64,000 bases of DNA from Gammaproteobacteria bacterium (GCA_024277815.1 JAJRUM010000020.1:88400-152399); one strand, 5' to 3'; shown: positions 19,647 through 28,153, counted from the first letter of the stretch. Made by a program: numbers and translations. The notes: generated from the sequence alone by a model not told the origin.

Positions 19647-19688
19647 ACTCTACCTGTAGCAAATGCCAGCGGCAATGATCTATGTCAA
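19647..19688 (-). promoter_or_regulatory. Candidate FNR-like site and -10 of rquA
   Basis: On the minus strand TTGACATAGATCAT (19688-19675) matches the FNR consensus TTGATnnnnATCAA at 8 of 10 fixed positions. A TAGAGT -10-like hexamer at 19652-19647 would place the transcription start near 19640, 41-42 bases from the site centre, as in class II FNR promoters. The implied leader to the rquA start is long (about 146 bases), so this is tentative. Confidence 0.4.
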
Positions 19689-19694
19689 CTATGT

Positions 19695-20183
19695 TTAACC
19701 CTTGTTTTGCAGCCTCTGAATCACCAGGCTTACGCTTTGCAAAAGTTTCCGCAATGGTACTGGTAAATCGTCCCAATCCATGCCGTCCATGGTGTTTTTT
19801 ACACCCAGACCGAGCTCGGTATCACCCTCAACCCGAATTCTTCTCTGGAAGAAAAGCGTGTCAGGATCTGCCTGTCTGGTAGCCAGCAAAATAAAGTCCG
19901 GGCTCTCGCCACTGATACAAACATCAGCCTCAAGTTCCCGGTCGATTGGCGTAAAGCGGTCACTGCCAACATTGATCAACCAGTCCACACACAGGTCAGC
20001 GACTTTGATCCTCACTTTGGCACCTTCCAGAAAGTCCAGTTCGCCCTGTTTCAAGGGTTCCCGGAAAGCCTGGTTGAGAACGACCGCTAACACCTGTTTC
20101 TGGGCTGCATAGGGGATGAGTCGGCCGGGTAGTCCTACAACTTTTTTAGCAATAGGACGAACATAGTCGGTGATACTTGGCAT
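19695..20183 (-). CDS. ubiT: UbiT, SCP2-domain lipid-binding protein for anaerobic ubiquinone synthesis
   Basis: The 162-residue protein is a single SCP2/sterol-carrier domain (core FTPIDRELEADVCISGESPDF, then a RIRVEGDTELGL strand) with a basic helical N-terminus, as in E. coli UbiT (YhbT). UbiT binds hydrophobic ubiquinone intermediates in the oxygen-independent pathway. It is divergent from ubiU, with a perfect FNR box between them. A minus-strand -10 TATACT (20217-20212) puts transcription about 40 bases from the box centre. It sits directly upstream of rquA on the same strand, which links anaerobic ubiquinone synthesis to rhodoquinone formation. Confidence 0.92.
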   Translation of the reverse strand: MPSITDYVRPIAKKVVGLPGRLIPYAAQKQVLAVVLNQAFREPLKQGELDFLEGAKVRIKVADLCVDWLINVGSDRFTPIDRELEADVCISGESPDFILLATRQADPDTLFFQRRIRVEGDTELGLGVKNTMDGMDWDDLPVPLRKLLQSVSLVIQRLQNKG

Positions 20184-20211
20184 AAGGTGACTCTAAGCGG
20201 AAAGAGAGATC

Positions 20212-20217
20212 AGTATA
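20212..20217 (-). promoter_or_regulatory. -10 element of ubiT promoter
   Basis: TATACT on the minus strand, five of six consensus bases. Predicted start near 20205 is about 40.5 bases from the FNR box centre (20245.5), the class II activation distance, leaving a leader of about 22 bases to the ubiT ATG. Confidence 0.6.
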
Positions 20218-20238
20218 TTTCCTCATTCCAGCAATGTA

Positions 20239-20252
20239 TTGATACAGATCAA
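20239..20252. promoter_or_regulatory. Perfect FNR box between ubiT and ubiU
   Basis: The sequence TTGATACAGATCAA matches the FNR/ANR consensus TTGATnnnnATCAA at every fixed position and is symmetric, so it can serve both directions. Its centre is about 41 bases from the predicted start of each divergent promoter. In E. coli ubiUV transcription is FNR-dependent, which fits a switch to anaerobic quinone synthesis when oxygen falls. Confidence 0.88.
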
Positions 20253-20273
20253 TGTGAGGATATTTTCTCCAAC

Positions 20274-20279
20274 TAGAAT
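20274..20279 (+). promoter_or_regulatory. -10 element of ubiU promoter
   Basis: TAGAAT, five of six consensus bases, with predicted start near 20286, 41 bases from the FNR box centre. The leader to the ubiU ATG at 20311 would be about 25 bases. No good -35 is needed in a class II FNR promoter. Confidence 0.6.
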
Positions 20280-20310
20280 GTGTTGCCAATACCCGCAAAC
20301 TGGAATAACT

Positions 20311-21306
20311 ATGGAACTGGTGTGCCCTGCGGGGAACCTGCCCTCATTAAAAGCTGCTATTGATAATGGTGCTGATGCTGTATACGTTGGCTTCAAGGAC
20401 GATACTAACGCCCGACATTTTACCGGCCTGAACTTCACTGAGCGTACATTTGAAAAGGCCGTTCGCTATGCACAGGATAAAGGCCGTAAGGTTTTTGTCG
20501 CCATCAACACCTGCCCGCAGCCCAACGGCTTCAAGCGCTGGCAGGCTGCCGTAGATCAGGCTGCCGAATACGGCGTAAATGCACTGATCCTTGCAGATAT
20601 AGGTGTCTTGGATTATGCCAGCGAACGCTGGCCGGACCTGCGCCTGCACCTGTCAGTACAGGCCTCGGTTACCAGCGCAGAAGGCATCGGCTTTTACCAT
20701 CAAAACTTTGCTATCAAACGGGTTGTTCTGCCCCGGGTGCTGTCAGTGAGTCAGGTCGCACATGTCATTACCGAATCACCCGTGCCAGTCGAAGTGTTTG
20801 GCTTTGGCAGCCTTTGCGTGATGGTAGAAGGCCGTTGCCTGCTATCGAGCTACGCAACCGGTCGCTCGCCCAACACCTATGGTGCCTGCTCACCAGCCTC
20901 TCACGTCCGCTGGGAAGAAACCCCGGATGGCACCAATACAAGGCTCAACGGCGTACTGATCGATCACTATGGGGAAGGTGAAAAAGCCGGCTACCCGACG
21001 CTTTGCAAGGGTCGCTTCCAGGTCGGCGAAAACACATACTATGCGCTCGAGGAACCTACCAGCCTCAACACCCTGTCAATCCTGCCTGAACTGCAAAGAA
21101 TCGGCGTCAGCGCGATAAAAGTCGAGGGGCGGCAGCGCAGCCCGGCCTATGTCGCACAAGTCACCGCGGTCATGCGGGCAGCCATTGACCACTGCATGAC
21201 AGATGCCGAAGGCTATCAGCCAAAAGATCAGTGGATGCAGGAACTGGCCAGCGTTTCAGAGGGCTCGCAAACCACCCTCGGCGCATACCACCGGCCCTGG
21301 CAATAG
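20311..21306 (+). CDS. ubiU: UbiU, U32-family protein for O2-independent ubiquinone hydroxylation
   Basis: Starting at ATG 20311 (MELVCPAG) the protein is 331 residues, the same length as E. coli UbiU. The four iron-sulfur ligands fall at Cys169, Cys176, Cys193 and Cys232, exactly the E. coli numbering, within the U32 signature FGFGSLCVMVEGRCLLSSY. UbiU and UbiV form a heterodimer that carries out ring hydroxylations in ubiquinone synthesis without oxygen, using prephenate as the known oxygen donor. An in-frame TTG at 20239 lies inside the FNR box and is not a credible start. ubiV follows after nine bases, then ubiD. Confidence 0.95.
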   Translation: MELVCPAGNLPSLKAAIDNGADAVYVGFKDDTNARHFTGLNFTERTFEKAVRYAQDKGRKVFVAINTCPQPNGFKRWQAAVDQAAEYGVNALILADIGVLDYASERWPDLRLHLSVQASVTSAEGIGFYHQNFAIKRVVLPRVLSVSQVAHVITESPVPVEVFGFGSLCVMVEGRCLLSSYATGRSPNTYGACSPASHVRWEETPDGTNTRLNGVLIDHYGEGEKAGYPTLCKGRFQVGENTYYALEEPTSLNTLSILPELQRIGVSAIKVEGRQRSPAYVAQVTAVMRAAIDHCMTDAEGYQPKDQWMQELASVSEGSQTTLGAYHRPWQ

Positions 21307-21315
21307 GCAGCCACG

Positions 21316-22236
21316 ATGATGAAACTGTCTATTGGGCCAATTCAGTATTTCTGGGACCGCCAGCGCGTTCTGGATTTCTATCAGCAGGCAGCCGACAGCG
21401 CTGCAGAGATCGTTTACCTGGGTGAAGTTATCTGTTCCAAGCGACGACTGATCAAGTCTGCGGACTGGATCGCAATTGGCAATGAACTCAGGCAAAGCGG
21501 CAAACAGGTCATCCTGTCCTCCCTGACCCTGCTGGAAGCTGCTTCCGAGATGGGCAGCCTGAAAAAACTCTGCCGCAACGATGCCTTCATGGTAGAGGCC
21601 AATGACATTTCAGCCGTGCAATTACTATCTGCGGCGGACAGAGATTTTGTCACCGGCCCAAGCTTCAACATCTATAATGGCCGAAGCCTGCAGTTACTGG
21701 CACGCAAGGGCCTGAAGCGCTGGGTTCTGCCGGTAGAGCTTGGCCTATAAACACTAAAAGACTTGCAGTCACAGCGGCCTGAGGGGATGGAAACAGAAGT
21801 ATTTGCCCTCGGACGTCTGCCGCTCGCCTATTCGGCCCGTTGCTATACCGCACGTTCGCACAACCTGCCCAAGGATGATTGCCAGTTCAAATGCCTCGAC
21901 TACCCCAACGGTCGTATGCTGGAAACCCGGGAGGGTCAGGAGTTTCTTGTTCTCAACGGAATTCAGACGCAATCTGCCCTGACCCACCAGGTACTGGAGC
22001 AGCTACCGGAATTGCAAGCACTGGCTGTCGATGTACTTAGAATCAGCCCCCAATATTCCGGCACCATGAAGATTATTGAGCTCTTCGATGCCGCCCGTTC
22101 AGGTGGTGATTTGGGCTCACTGAGTAAGAAACTACTTACTTTGCTGCCTCTGGGTGCATGTAATGGCTACCTTGTCGAGCAGGCAGGGATGGATTTTGGA
22201 GCAGAGGTCCCCCATGACACTCAACAAGCTGTTTGA
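21316..22236 (+). pseudogene. ubiV: UbiV (U32 family) interrupted by an in-frame TAA at codon 145
   Basis: The frame from 21316 encodes the UbiV N-terminus (144 residues, ending MPVEL-like PVELGL), then TAA at 21748-21750. The same frame then continues without frameshift for 161 residues to 22236. Joined, the two parts give about 306 residues, close to E. coli UbiV (about 292-298). All four iron-sulfur cysteines are kept: Cys40 before the stop and Cys176, Cys189 and Cys193 after it, with the C-x12-C-x3-C spacing of UbiV. A single codon has become a stop, where relatives usually have a charged residue. Downstream TTG 21763 or ATG 21787 could restart translation, but a split cluster site is unlikely to work. 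It is either a true nonsense mutation or a sequence error. Confidence 0.85.
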
Positions 22237-23728
22237 TCACCATCGCCGTCAGATGAACAGAAAAGCCTGGGGCGATTTACGCCAGTTTTCCGATGAGCTA
22301 CGGGCAAGTGGCCAGCTGATATCAGTGCCACAGGCGGTTGCGCCAGAACTCCAGGTCACAGCTTTGTGCCACCGCAGCCTGGTAAATGAAGGCCCTGCCC
22401 TGTGGTTTGAAAACCTGAAAGGTTTTGACATGCCCGTGCTGGGCAATCTTTTTGGCAACCAGCAAAGAATCCTCGCTGCACTCGAACTGGACAGCCGGCA
22501 GGCACTACGTGAACTGGGCCAGGAACTTGCTTTTCTCAGAAACCCGCACTTGCCCGACAGCCGGCAGTCAGCACTGGATTCCGTACCAGGATTTGCGAAA
22601 CTGGCGCACGTCACACCCAAAAAGATGGAAACGGCCCCGTGGCAGGAACATGTTATTGAAGGCCCCGATGTTGACCTCGAAATTTTGCCGGTCTCAACCT
22701 GCTGGCCCGAAGATGCCGCACCCCTGGTTACCTGGGGTATGGTCATTACGCGCGGGCCAGACAAACCACGGGTCAATCTGGCCATCTACCGCCAGCAGGT
22801 CATTGGCAAAAACAAGCTGATTATGCGCTGGTTGGCTCACCGCGGGGGCGCGCAGGATTTCCGTGAGTTTCAGCAGGCTAACCCGGGCAAACCCTTTCCG
22901 GTTTCAGTCGTTATCGGTGCCGACCCGGCAACCCTGCTGGCAGCCGTAACACCAATACCGGACACCTTGTCGGAATACCAGTTTGCCGGCCTGTTACGGG
23001 GCCGCCGCAGCAAGGTGGTCAAATCCAGTTTGACAGGACTGCCCATTCCACACGGCGCTGAAATTGTGCTGGAAGGGCATATTTATGCTGATGAAACGGC
23101 CCTTGAGGGCCCGTTTGCTGATCACACCGGATACTATAATTCCTGCGCAGAGTTCCCGGTTTTCACTGTCGAGCGTATCAGCCACCGCAGCGACCCGGTG
23201 TACCTGACCACCTACATGGGTAAGCCGGGGGAGGACGAACCCTCAATCATGGCATCAGCCCTCAACGAGATGTTCATACCCCTGTTGCAAGAGCAGTTCC
23301 CGGAAGTCGTAGATTTTTATCTGCCACCCGAGGCGTGTTCCTACCGCGTCGCCATCGTCAGTATCCGCAAACATTATCCAGGCCACGCGCGCCGAATCAT
23401 GTTTGGTATCTGGTCATGGCTACGCCAGTTCACTTATACCAAGACCATCATCATCACAGATGAAGATATTAATATACGCAACTGGAAAGAAGTGATCTGG
23501 GCCATTTCAACGCGCGCCGATCCGGTACGGGACACCGTGCTGGTGGAAAACACACCCATCGACTACCTGGATTTTGCCAGCCCCCGACCCGGACTGGGCG
23601 GTAAAATGGGCATTGACGCCACCAATAAAATTGGCTCAGAAACTGATCGTGAGTGGGGTCGCATCGCCAGCGTGGACAGCACCACAAAAGAAGCAGTGGA
23701 ACAGATTGCACAGGCACTGGGACTCTGA
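22214..23728 (+). CDS. ubiD: UbiD family 4-hydroxy-3-polyprenylbenzoate decarboxylase
   Basis: The protein matches UbiD from WGDLRQFSDEL to the C-terminus: GPALWFENLKGFDMPVLGNL, GKPGEDEPSIMASALNEMF, and TDEDINIRNWKEVIWAISTR with the conserved acidic residues of the prenylated-FMN site. UbiD removes the carboxyl group from the prenylated ring in ubiquinone synthesis and needs prFMN made by UbiX, which is not in this window. ATG at 22214 has AGAGG upstream and overlaps the ubiV end (504 residues). ATG at 22253 gives 491 residues and aligns better with the E. coli start (497). Placement behind ubiUV makes it part of the FNR-controlled unit. Confidence 0.9.
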   Translation: MTLNKLFDHHRRQMNRKAWGDLRQFSDELRASGQLISVPQAVAPELQVTALCHRSLVNEGPALWFENLKGFDMPVLGNLFGNQQRILAALELDSRQALRELGQELAFLRNPHLPDSRQSALDSVPGFAKLAHVTPKKMETAPWQEHVIEGPDVDLEILPVSTCWPEDAAPLVTWGMVITRGPDKPRVNLAIYRQQVIGKNKLIMRWLAHRGGAQDFREFQQANPGKPFPVSVVIGADPATLLAAVTPIPDTLSEYQFAGLLRGRRSKVVKSSLTGLPIPHGAEIVLEGHIYADETALEGPFADHTGYYNSCAEFPVFTVERISHRSDPVYLTTYMGKPGEDEPSIMASALNEMFIPLLQEQFPEVVDFYLPPEACSYRVAIVSIRKHYPGHARRIMFGIWSWLRQFTYTKTIIITDEDINIRNWKEVIWAISTRADPVRDTVLVENTPIDYLDFASPRPGLGGKMGIDATNKIGSETDREWGRIASVDSTTKEAVEQIAQALGL

Positions 23729-23780
23729 CCAACACGTTTTCGTGCAAAAGAAGCGCTCACTCTCGCACTACAGGTAAAAA

Positions 23781-24500
23781 GTGCGTTACCCTACGCGCAT
23801 GCGACCATCGAAACCCGACACCCGTCAACACGACCCTGCACTGGTATCCACAGCCGCTGAAATTGGTGATTGTGCCCTACTGAAAGCCGTAAATGTGACC
23901 AAAGCCGGTACTTTCATGCAGTGGCGCGACGGGCAGGATTTGCTGGTACCCGTCAGTCAGCAGGTTTCGCCGATGGTTGCGGGAGAGTCATATATTGTCT
24001 ACCTGCTACTCGATCCACAGCAGCGTGTTATCGGCAGCAGCAAGCTGTACAAATTCCTGGATGAACGCGCCAAAAATATGTCGCCAGGTGAGCAGGTGGA
24101 TTTACTGATCGTGGGTAAGACAGATCTTGGCTATAAAGCTGTAGTCAACGGTACACACCTGGGCCTGCTGTACAAAGATGAAGTCTTCCAGCGCCTGCAG
24201 ACAGGCGACAGGGTCAAGGGTTATATCAAAACGATACGGGATGACAGGAAAATTGATCTCGGCCTGCAACGACAGGATGACAAAGCACGCTCGGAACTGA
24301 CAGGCCGCATCCTTGAATTCCTCAGCAAAAATGGTGGCAGCTCCACATTGACTGACTACAGCCCGCCGGAGGCTATTTATAAGCGCTATCAGGTCAGTAA
24401 GGGCAACTACAAAAAAGCCTTGGGCTCGCTCTACAAACAGCGCCTGATCAGCGTCTCAAAAGACAAGATTGAGCTCGTTTCAGCAGCTGATTCCAAATAG
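23781..24500 (+). CDS. S1-like RNA-binding protein (CvfB/YitL family)
   Basis: The 239-residue protein resembles CvfB/YitL: tandem S1-like OB folds (residues about 25-85, then SPGEQVDLLIVGKTDLGYKA and LGLLYKDEVF to DLGLQR) followed by a C-terminal winged-helix (ILEFLSKNGGSSTLTDYSPP, RYQVSKGNYKKALGSLYKQ). CvfB relatives bind RNA and affect virulence or expression in Firmicutes; the role in proteobacteria is not defined. GTG at 23781 has AGG six bases upstream; ATG at 23799 is an alternative. It follows ubiD by 52 bases and may be read through from that operon. Confidence 0.85.
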   Translation: MRYPTRMRPSKPDTRQHDPALVSTAAEIGDCALLKAVNVTKAGTFMQWRDGQDLLVPVSQQVSPMVAGESYIVYLLLDPQQRVIGSSKLYKFLDERAKNMSPGEQVDLLIVGKTDLGYKAVVNGTHLGLLYKDEVFQRLQTGDRVKGYIKTIRDDRKIDLGLQRQDDKARSELTGRILEFLSKNGGSSTLTDYSPPEAIYKRYQVSKGNYKKALGSLYKQRLISVSKDKIELVSAADSK

Positions 24501-24526
24501 GCACTGGCTGGCGTGAAGTAACAAAT

Positions 24527-25390
24527 ATGATCTGCGCAACCCTGGAAAAATACACGCAACATGCCGGTATCAGCATGTTACGCCTGACCGTATTGCTGGC
24601 GGTGGTCTCTACCCCCGTTCATGCCGGACACTTCGACCAGCTTGAGGGTAAGCCTAAACTACGTTCTGCATCAGCGCTGGTTGTTGATGCCAATAACAAT
24701 ATCATTTACAGCAAAGACATAGACTCTGTCCGCCCGATTGCTTCCATCACAAAACTGATGACGGTGATGGTAGTTCTGGATTCCGGCATTGACCTGGATG
24801 AAAAAATTACCGTAACAAAAGCAGACCGTGACCTGGTTCAGTTGACCGGTTCCAGGCTGGAATACGGCGCTGCACTTTCCCGCCGGGAAATGATCATGCT
24901 TGCAATCATGTCATCAGAAAACCGCGCAGCGACGGCGCTGGGCAGGAACCAGCCAGGTGGTATGCAGGCATTCATTGCTCAGATGAACAAAAAGGCCACC
25001 CAACTCGGTATGCTGAGCAGCCAGTTCGCCGACCCGGCTGGCTTACATGTGGAGAATGCTTCGACTGCCCGAGACCTGATGAAGATGGTTTTGGCCGCGC
25101 AGACATATCCATTGATCAGGAAGGCCAGTACCACAACCCGGATTGAGGTTCACCCCTATTCCAAACGCGGGCCACTGGTATACGGCAATACCAACCGACT
25201 GTTGAAAAACAAGAACTGGAAAATCAACCTGAGTAAGACCGGCTATATCAACGAAGCCGGTCGTTGCCTGGTTATGCAGGCTGAAATCGAGGGTGAACCG
25301 GTATCCATTGTACTGCTGAACTCTTTTGGCAAGCTCACCCCTTTTGGCGATTCCAACCGCTTACGTCAGTGGATGCTGTCGAGTGGCTGA
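24527..25390 (+). CDS. pbpG: D-alanyl-D-alanine endopeptidase, PBP7-like (S11)
   Basis: The 287-residue low-molecular-weight penicillin-binding protein has the three active-site motifs of family S11: SITK (nucleophile Ser and Lys), SEN within MSSENRAA, and KTG within SKTGYINEAGR. A signal peptide core follows ATG 24575 (LRLTVLLAVVSTPVHA), so 24575 may be the true start. ATG 24527 has a better ribosome binding site (GAAG at the usual distance). It would act in the periplasm, cutting D-Ala-meso-DAP cross-links in peptidoglycan. No C-terminal membrane anchor is seen, as in PBP7. Confidence 0.9.
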   Translation: MICATLEKYTQHAGISMLRLTVLLAVVSTPVHAGHFDQLEGKPKLRSASALVVDANNNIIYSKDIDSVRPIASITKLMTVMVVLDSGIDLDEKITVTKADRDLVQLTGSRLEYGAALSRREMIMLAIMSSENRAATALGRNQPGGMQAFIAQMNKKATQLGMLSSQFADPAGLHVENASTARDLMKMVLAAQTYPLIRKASTTTRIEVHPYSKRGPLVYGNTNRLLKNKNWKINLSKTGYINEAGRCLVMQAEIEGEPVSIVLLNSFGKLTPFGDSNRLRQWMLSSG

Positions 25391-25449
25391 GCGCTATGCC
25401 CGGATAGGTACGGGCAATACAAACCTGATTTAACACAAAGGAATTTTAT

Positions 25450-26571
25450 ATGGCATTCGTTGGCAAACAGCTACGCTCCCTGATCAGGGAAGACAATACA
25501 CTTGAACTCTCGCTGGTCGAAGTGGAAATGCCGGAACCCGGCCCCAATGAGGTCGTGGTGAGAGTAGAGGCCGCACCGCTTAACCCGTCCGATCTTGCTC
25601 TACTGCTGGGTCCAGCCGATATCAGTACCGCCAGGCAAAGTGGCACACCGGAATATCCACTTGTTCACTTTGACATCCCGGCCGGCTTTATGAAATTGGT
25701 TGCTGCCCGGGTTGGCCAGCCCTTGCCAGTGGGCAACGAAGGCGCGGGTGTGGTGGTTGCAGCAGGGAGTTCCGACGCTGCCCAGGCTTTGCTGGATAAA
25801 ACCGTGGGACTGGTTGGCGGCGAAATGTATGCCCAATACCGGTGTGTGGATGCATCGACGTGCATGGCGTTACCCGCCGGCACCTCGGCGTCAGAAGGTG
25901 CCTCCTGCTTCGTCAACCCAATGACCGTTCTGGCAATGATCGAAACCATGCGTGCCGAAGGACACAAGGCCCTGGTGCACACAGCAGCCGCCTCGAACCT
26001 CGGACAAATGCTCAACCTTGCCTGTCTTGAGGACGGTATTGAGCTTGTCAATATTGTGCGTAAGCCCGAACAGGAGGAAATCCTGAGAAAGCTTGGTGCC
26101 AGATACATCTGCAACTCCACGGCTGACACTTTCTTTCAGGACCTGACCAGTGCACTGACTGAGACAGGCGCTACAGTTGCATTTGATGCGACGGGAGGCG
26201 GCAAGCTGGCTAGCCATATCCTGACCTGTATGGAAACAGCAGCAGCCCAATCCATGAGCGAGTACAACCGCTATGGTTCAGATGTATACAAGCAGGTCTA
26301 TATTTACGGTGCGCTGGATCGCAACCCCACTGTGCTGTCGCGCAATTTTGGATTCTGTTGGGGCGTCAATGGCTGGTTGGTGATGTCGGCGTTGCAAAAA
26401 CTTGGTATGCAGAAGACCGTGGAGATGCGGACCCGGGTTGCTGCCGGCCTCAAAACTACTTTTGCCAGCCACTACTCAAATGAAATCTCTCTCGCTGAAG
26501 CATTATCAATGCAGGCAATTGCCGTCTACAGCAAGCAGGCAACCGGTGAGAAATTCCTGATTAAACCCTAG
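25450..26571 (+). CDS. Zinc-type alcohol dehydrogenase-like (MDR) oxidoreductase
   Basis: The 373-residue medium-chain dehydrogenase/reductase has an N-terminal GroES-like domain (VVVRVEAAPLNPSDLALLLG, GNEGAGVVVAAG) and a Rossmann domain (ALVHTAAASNLGQMLN). The structural-zinc cysteine cluster is absent, as in quinone oxidoreductase-like members, so it is probably a zinc-free NADPH enzyme. Substrate unknown. AAAGGA precedes the ATG. It converges on the carboxyltransferase gene with 11 bases between stops. It is likely monocistronic. Confidence 0.85.
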   Translation: MAFVGKQLRSLIREDNTLELSLVEVEMPEPGPNEVVVRVEAAPLNPSDLALLLGPADISTARQSGTPEYPLVHFDIPAGFMKLVAARVGQPLPVGNEGAGVVVAAGSSDAAQALLDKTVGLVGGEMYAQYRCVDASTCMALPAGTSASEGASCFVNPMTVLAMIETMRAEGHKALVHTAAASNLGQMLNLACLEDGIELVNIVRKPEQEEILRKLGARYICNSTADTFFQDLTSALTETGATVAFDATGGGKLASHILTCMETAAAQSMSEYNRYGSDVYKQVYIYGALDRNPTVLSRNFGFCWGVNGWLVMSALQKLGMQKTVEMRTRVAAGLKTTFASHYSNEISLAEALSMQAIAVYSKQATGEKFLIKP

Positions 26572-26582
26572 CGCAGGAATAC

Positions 26583-28100
26583 TCATCTACACAAAGCATT
26601 GATCAGTACGGCCCGGGTATCCGCCGGGTCGATCACAGCATCTATTTCAAGATGTGCGGCTGCCTCTGTTGCTTTGCCCGCTTCGTACATCCGGGCCACC
26701 AGCTTGTTGAACAGGGTTTCACGTTCGGCCGGGTCCGACACAGCTTCCAGTTCTTTTTTATACCCCAGTCGCACAGCGCCTTCCAGCCCCATCCCACCGA
26801 ACTCGCCTGCGGGCCAGGACGCTGTGTAGACCGGGTTGGCAAAACTACCACCGGTCATGGCCATGGCGCCGAGGCCATAGCCTTTACGCAGGATTATCGC
26901 CACCATTGGAACCTTGAGGGCTGCGCCGGCGAGAAACAGCTCAGACATCCGGCGCACAGCGGCCTCGCTCTCGCTGTCAGGGCCGACCATAAAGCCGGGT
27001 GTATCGGTCAACGAAACCACCGGTAAACCAAAAGTATTGCAAACCTTCAGGAAGCGGGCAGCTTTTCCTGCTGATTCAGAATCGATTGCACCACCCAACT
27101 GCTGGCAGTCATTGGCAAGCAGGCCTGCCGGTCGTCCTTCCAAACGTATAAAGCCAGTAATAACACTGCGCCCATAGCGATGCTGAAGCTCCAGAAACGT
27201 ACCCTCATCAGCGATGGTCTCAATGACTTTGTGAACTGAGTACGCCCAACGCCTGTCCTGCGGTATCACCTCACGCAGCACCGCCTGGTCAACAACACTC
27301 CAGTCCCTGGCCTGACCCTGGAAATAGGCTAGCAACTGCTGCGCCAGGCGGGTCGCATGTGCTTCATCTTCTGCAACAATATCAATGACACCATTCTTTT
27401 CCTGCACCTCAACCGGCCCAATCTCACCGGGTGCAAAAGATCCCAGCCCACCCCCTTCGATCATCGCCGGACCGGCCATGCCAATAAAGGATTTGCGGGT
27501 TGCAATGGTAAAATCTGCACAACCAAACAGGGCCGCACTGCCGGCAAAGCAGTAGCCGTTGGCAACGGCTATACGTGGCACCTTCCCGGCCAGACCTGCC
27601 CAACTGCTGAAAGACCTGAGGTTAAGTCCCGCAATCCGGGTAACAACATCAGCATCACCCGGCCTGCCACCACCACCCTCGGTATACATGATGACCGGCA
27701 ATTTCAGTTCTGCTGCCAGTTCACAGGCACGATCCAGCTTTTTATGGTGAAAGTATCCCTGCGTACCCGCCAGCACGGAGTAGTCATTGACAACCACCAC
27801 GGCGCGGGTCGCTTCCTTACCAAACTGGTTGGCATTGATCGTACAGGTTCCGGTAATAATGCCATCTGCGGCAGTGTTGGCTTGCAGGTCTTGATAGTCC
27901 CTGCGGTTACGCTGGGCTGCTACAGCCAGTTGCCCATACTCAAGAAAGGAATCCTCATCGACCAGATCATGCAGATTCTCCCTGGCGGTGCGAAAACCCT
28001 TGGTATGACGCACCTCCATCGCGGCCTGTCTTTGTGAGTCCAGGGTTTTTGCGAGGCGCTGGTGTAGTGCCTCTAGTTTGCTGGGGGTTTTACTGCTCAC
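26583..28100 (-). CDS. Acyl-CoA carboxylase carboxyltransferase subunit (PccB-like)
   Basis: The 505-residue protein has both halves of the carboxyltransferase (crotonase-like) fold. The N-terminal half shows YTEGGGGRPGD and ANGYCFAGSAALFGCAD; the C-terminal half shows LANDCQQLGGAIDSESAGKAARF and SLTDTPGFMVGPDSE. This matches beta subunits of propionyl- or methylcrotonyl-CoA carboxylases, which transfer CO2 from biotin to an acyl-CoA. No biotin carboxylase or biotin carrier gene is nearby, so the partner must lie elsewhere, or the protein acts as a sodium-independent decarboxylase-like enzyme. Acyl specificity cannot be read from the sequence. Confidence 0.85.
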   Translation of the reverse strand: MSSKTPSKLEALHQRLAKTLDSQRQAAMEVRHTKGFRTARENLHDLVDEDSFLEYGQLAVAAQRNRRDYQDLQANTAADGIITGTCTINANQFGKEATRAVVVVNDYSVLAGTQGYFHHKKLDRACELAAELKLPVIMYTEGGGGRPGDADVVTRIAGLNLRSFSSWAGLAGKVPRIAVANGYCFAGSAALFGCADFTIATRKSFIGMAGPAMIEGGGLGSFAPGEIGPVEVQEKNGVIDIVAEDEAHATRLAQQLLAYFQGQARDWSVVDQAVLREVIPQDRRWAYSVHKVIETIADEGTFLELQHRYGRSVITGFIRLEGRPAGLLANDCQQLGGAIDSESAGKAARFLKVCNTFGLPVVSLTDTPGFMVGPDSESEAAVRRMSELFLAGAALKVPMVAIILRKGYGLGAMAMTGGSFANPVYTASWPAGEFGGMGLEGAVRLGYKKELEAVSDPAERETLFNKLVARMYEAGKATEAAAHLEIDAVIDPADTRAVLINALCR

Positions 28101-28153
28101 TGATATACTTCGGACATGCTGTACGGGTAGTCATGCTCTGACACCGCGCCCGG

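Noticed and set aside
20239..20310. Upstream TTG start for ubiU
   Set aside because: The TTG is the first half-site of the FNR box and would lie upstream of the predicted transcription start. ATG 20311 gives the exact family length and cysteine numbering.
21748..21750. Stop-codon reassignment or selenocysteine/pyrrolysine readthrough in ubiV and in the helicase gene
   Set aside because: Both codons are TAA, which is not used for Sec (TGA) or Pyl (TAG). TAA also ends other genes here normally, e.g. TetR (6525-6527) and HAD (14837-14839).
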